Origin: Thiotrichaceae bacterium
Lineage (GTDB): Bacteria > Pseudomonadota > Gammaproteobacteria > Thiotrichales > Thiotrichaceae
Assembly: GCA_024762625.1 (NCBI GenBank)
Contig: JANTHA010000072.1
Span: forward strand, 1 to 9,498
DNA length: 9,498 bases
Direction of reading: 5' to 3'
Below are positions 8,287 to 9,498 of the stretch, in pieces (positions within the stretch are counted from its first letter, which is position 1; each line of letters starts with the position of its first letter). Position numbers and translations under genes: made by a program. The notes under the pieces were generated by a model. The model was not told the DNA's origin and made no database searches. It saw only the letters and a program-made list of their open reading frames with translations.

Positions 8287-8309
8287 AGGCTGACTATTGC
8301 CTCTTTTTT
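8287..8309 (+). terminator. Weak intrinsic-terminator candidate after pilR
   Basis: AGGC at 8287-8290 can pair with GCCT at 8299-8302 around an eight-base loop, and six T residues follow at 8304-8309. The position, 26 bases after the pilR stop and before an apparently separate gene, suits a terminator. A four-base stem is short, so efficiency would be low. Confidence 0.33.
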
Positions 8310-8381
8310 GTTTATTCTTAATGATAACGCCCTTGAGACGATAATCAAAAAGCACAAGCTGAATATTTATAGCGTCGTGAT

Positions 8382-8404
8382 AAACGAATTGTTTTGATCG
8401 AAAC
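8382..8404. promoter_or_regulatory. Two overlapping dyads upstream of the FadL-family gene (possible operator)
   Basis: AAAC at 8382-8385, five bases, then GTTT at 8391-8394 form an inverted repeat. The same GTTT begins a second near-palindrome, GTTTTGATCGAAAC (8391-8404), with six of seven pairs matching. They end about 47 bases before the fadL ATG, a position where an operator would act. The AAAC-gap-GTTT form recalls sites of the fatty-acid-responsive TetR regulator PsrA, but the gap here is one base longer than the motif I remember and the flanking G/C bases are missing. I found no convincing -35/-10 pair in the spacer to place relative to the dyads. Confidence 0.3.
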
Positions 8405-8440
8405 TGATTCAGAGTTTCCTCAAGGGGTATGCCAAACCTT

Positions 8441-8448
8441 AAGGAGGT
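8441..8448 (+). promoter_or_regulatory. Strong Shine-Dalgarno of the FadL-family gene
   Basis: AAGGAGGT is a near-perfect anti-16S match, with four bases from the end of GGAGG to the ATG at 8452. It fixes the start and suggests high expression, as is common for outer-membrane proteins. It is the strongest ribosome binding site in the window. Confidence 0.85.
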
Positions 8449-8451
8449 CTT

Positions 8452-9498
8452 ATGTCGGAGAATCATCCGTTTCAACAGTATGCGCGCACGCTCACCTTAG
8501 CCATTCCACTCTCACTTGTATCCTCTTCAGCTTTTTCTGCTGGATTTGCTCTTATTGAAAACTCCGCTTCCGGCATGGGTACTGCGTTTGCGGGAGCCGC
8601 CGCCGCAGGCGAAGACGCCTCAACCGTGTGGTTTAACCCGGCCGCCATGTCGCTACTGGACGACCGTTCCATGATTTCATCCGCAGGGCATATTATTTTG
8701 CCGAGAGCAGACTTCACCAACAAATTTTCCAGCGTGAATCCAGCGCTGACAGGCGGAAATGTCGGACTGGCTCAAAGCGTATTGACCGGCCAGGGGGAAA
8801 ATGGCGGCACCAATGCTTTTGTGCCGAATTTTTACTATGTCAAACCAATTAGCGAAAAACTGCGTTTTGGCCTGGGCGTCAATGCACCCTTTGGACTGGA
8901 AGTCAGCTATGACGATACCTGGATAGGTCGCTACCACGCAACCAATTCTGAAATGGTGACCATCAATATCAATCCAGCGCTTTCCTATAAAGTCAGTGAT
9001 CGTCTGACTCTGGGGGGCGGTTTAAACGCCCAATATGTTGATGTGACGCTAGGGAGTAAAATAGATTCCGGCGCAGCCTGCCGAAGCGCCGCCTCCGAAC
9101 AAAACAGCGGCGCATTGCTGGCGCAATGTTTAACCGTGTTTCCCAAAGTAGGACAATCAGCGACGGACTCTAACGCTGAAGTTACTGGTGACGATGTTTC
9201 CTTCGGTTATAATCTTGGTCTACTCTATCAGGCAACTGACAAAACACGTTTTGGGGTCAGTTATCGCTCGGGAATTGATCACAAACTGGAAGGAAAAGCC
9301 GATTTTACGATAAACAATGCGCTTAGCCAGATCAAAACTTCTGCAACCACCAATCTGCAACAAGTGCTTGGCGCAACCCGTCTGGCGGACAGGGATGTTA
9401 CAGCCGACGCCAATCTACCGGAAAATGTCTCTTTCTCTGTTGCTCACAAACTAAATGACAAACTGGAATTTCTTGCTGATGCAACGTGGACAGGCTGG
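8452..9498 (+). CDS. fadL: OmpP1/FadL/TodX-family outer-membrane transport protein (3'-truncated by window edge)
   Basis: Outer-membrane beta-barrel channel for hydrophobic compounds: long-chain fatty acids in E. coli FadL, aromatic hydrocarbons in TodX. The first 349 residues are present and the frame stays open to the last base, so the C-terminal strands are missing. Residues 1-29 are a Sec signal peptide (hydrophobic core about 14-26) with a likely cut AFS|AGF, the arrangement I recall for E. coli FadL. The mature N-terminus has the plug-like AGFALIENSASGMGTAFAG and the conserved NPA at 62-64. Alternating strand patterns follow, for example LRFGLGVNAPFGLEVSY, LTLGGGLNAQYVDV and TRFGVSYRSG. 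C210 and C226 lie in a variable stretch that could be an extracellular loop joined by a disulfide. Substrate cannot be told from sequence; the fadL symbol marks the family, not proven fatty-acid uptake. The 191-base spacer suggests transcription separate from pilR. Confidence 0.88.
   Translation, partial: MSENHPFQQYARTLTLAIPLSLVSSSAFSAGFALIENSASGMGTAFAGAAAAGEDASTVWFNPAAMSLLDDRSMISSAGHIILPRADFTNKFSSVNPALTGGNVGLAQSVLTGQGENGGTNAFVPNFYYVKPISEKLRFGLGVNAPFGLEVSYDDTWIGRYHATNSEMVTININPALSYKVSDRLTLGGGLNAQYVDVTLGSKIDSGAACRSAASEQNSGALLAQCLTVFPKVGQSATDSNAEVTGDDVSFGYNLGLLYQATDKTRFGVSYRSGIDHKLEGKADFTINNALSQIKTSATTNLQQVLGATRLADRDVTADANLPENVSFSVAHKLNDKLEFLADATWTGW

Noticed and set aside
8288..8300. Possible sigma-54 (-24/-12) promoter, GG ... 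TTGC, upstream of the FadL-family gene
   Set aside because: GG and GC are nine bases apart instead of the required ten, and the rest of the -24 consensus is poor. It overlaps the terminator-like element.
8221..8475. Minus-strand 84-codon ORF spanning the pilR-fadL spacer
   Set aside because: It overlaps the end of pilR and the start of fadL, has no recognisable domain, and runs through the fadL ribosome site. It is most likely chance.
8429..8500. Short upstream ORF starting at ATG 8429 that overlaps the fadL start
   Set aside because: AAGGGG is only about one base from this ATG, too close for use, while the fadL ATG has a near-perfect Shine-Dalgarno.
1..9498. Mobile elements, CRISPR arrays, tRNA or rRNA genes, toxin-antitoxin or defence systems
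   Set aside because: I saw no transposase or integrase, no regularly spaced repeats, no recognisable RNA gene and no defence-related domain. The window is filled by conserved chromosomal genes.

Overview
The window reads as ordinary chromosomal DNA from a Gram-negative proteobacterium, with no sign of a mobile island. Evidence for this is the E. coli-type DNA polymerase II, the PilS/PilR type IV pilus regulators that act with sigma-54, and an outer-membrane FadL-family channel with a Sec signal peptide. Base composition looks close to 50% GC by eye. A beta- or gammaproteobacterium fits best. I lean weakly towards a betaproteobacterium from remembered neighbourhoods (a small PP0621-type protein beside pilS, and sucCD beside nadE), but the window alone does not settle this.

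Layout. The left edge (1-927, + strand) is the C-terminal part of DNA polymerase II, cut by the window boundary. It converges, with a 17-base gap, on a minus-strand operon read sucC, sucD, nadE (4634 down to 945). sucC and sucD overlap by 4 bases, and nadE starts 4 bases after sucD stops. A 124-base AT-rich divergent spacer (4635-4758) separates this operon from a plus-strand group: a small membrane-anchored Cys/His-rich protein of the PP0621 type (4759-5010), the sensor kinase PilS (4974-6740, TTG start inside the previous gene) and the sigma-54-dependent regulator PilR (6839-8260). A 191-base spacer with a weak terminator-like element and two overlapping dyads leads to a FadL-family outer-membrane channel (8452 to the right edge), which is incomplete.

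How the genes work together. SucC and SucD form succinyl-CoA synthetase of the TCA cycle. NadE makes NAD+, the main oxidant of that cycle, so the operon groups central carbon and cofactor metabolism. PilS and PilR form one phosphorelay that elsewhere controls pilin transcription; no pilin gene lies in the window. The FadL-family gene is probably a separate transcription unit for uptake of hydrophobic compounds.

No RNA genes, CRISPR arrays, insertion sequences or phage genes were seen. I did not find a clearly new system. The most interesting points are the small Cys/His protein apparently translationally coupled to PilS, the long charged N-terminal tail of PilS that depends on a TTG start, the structured spacer before pilR, and the dyads in front of the FadL gene.
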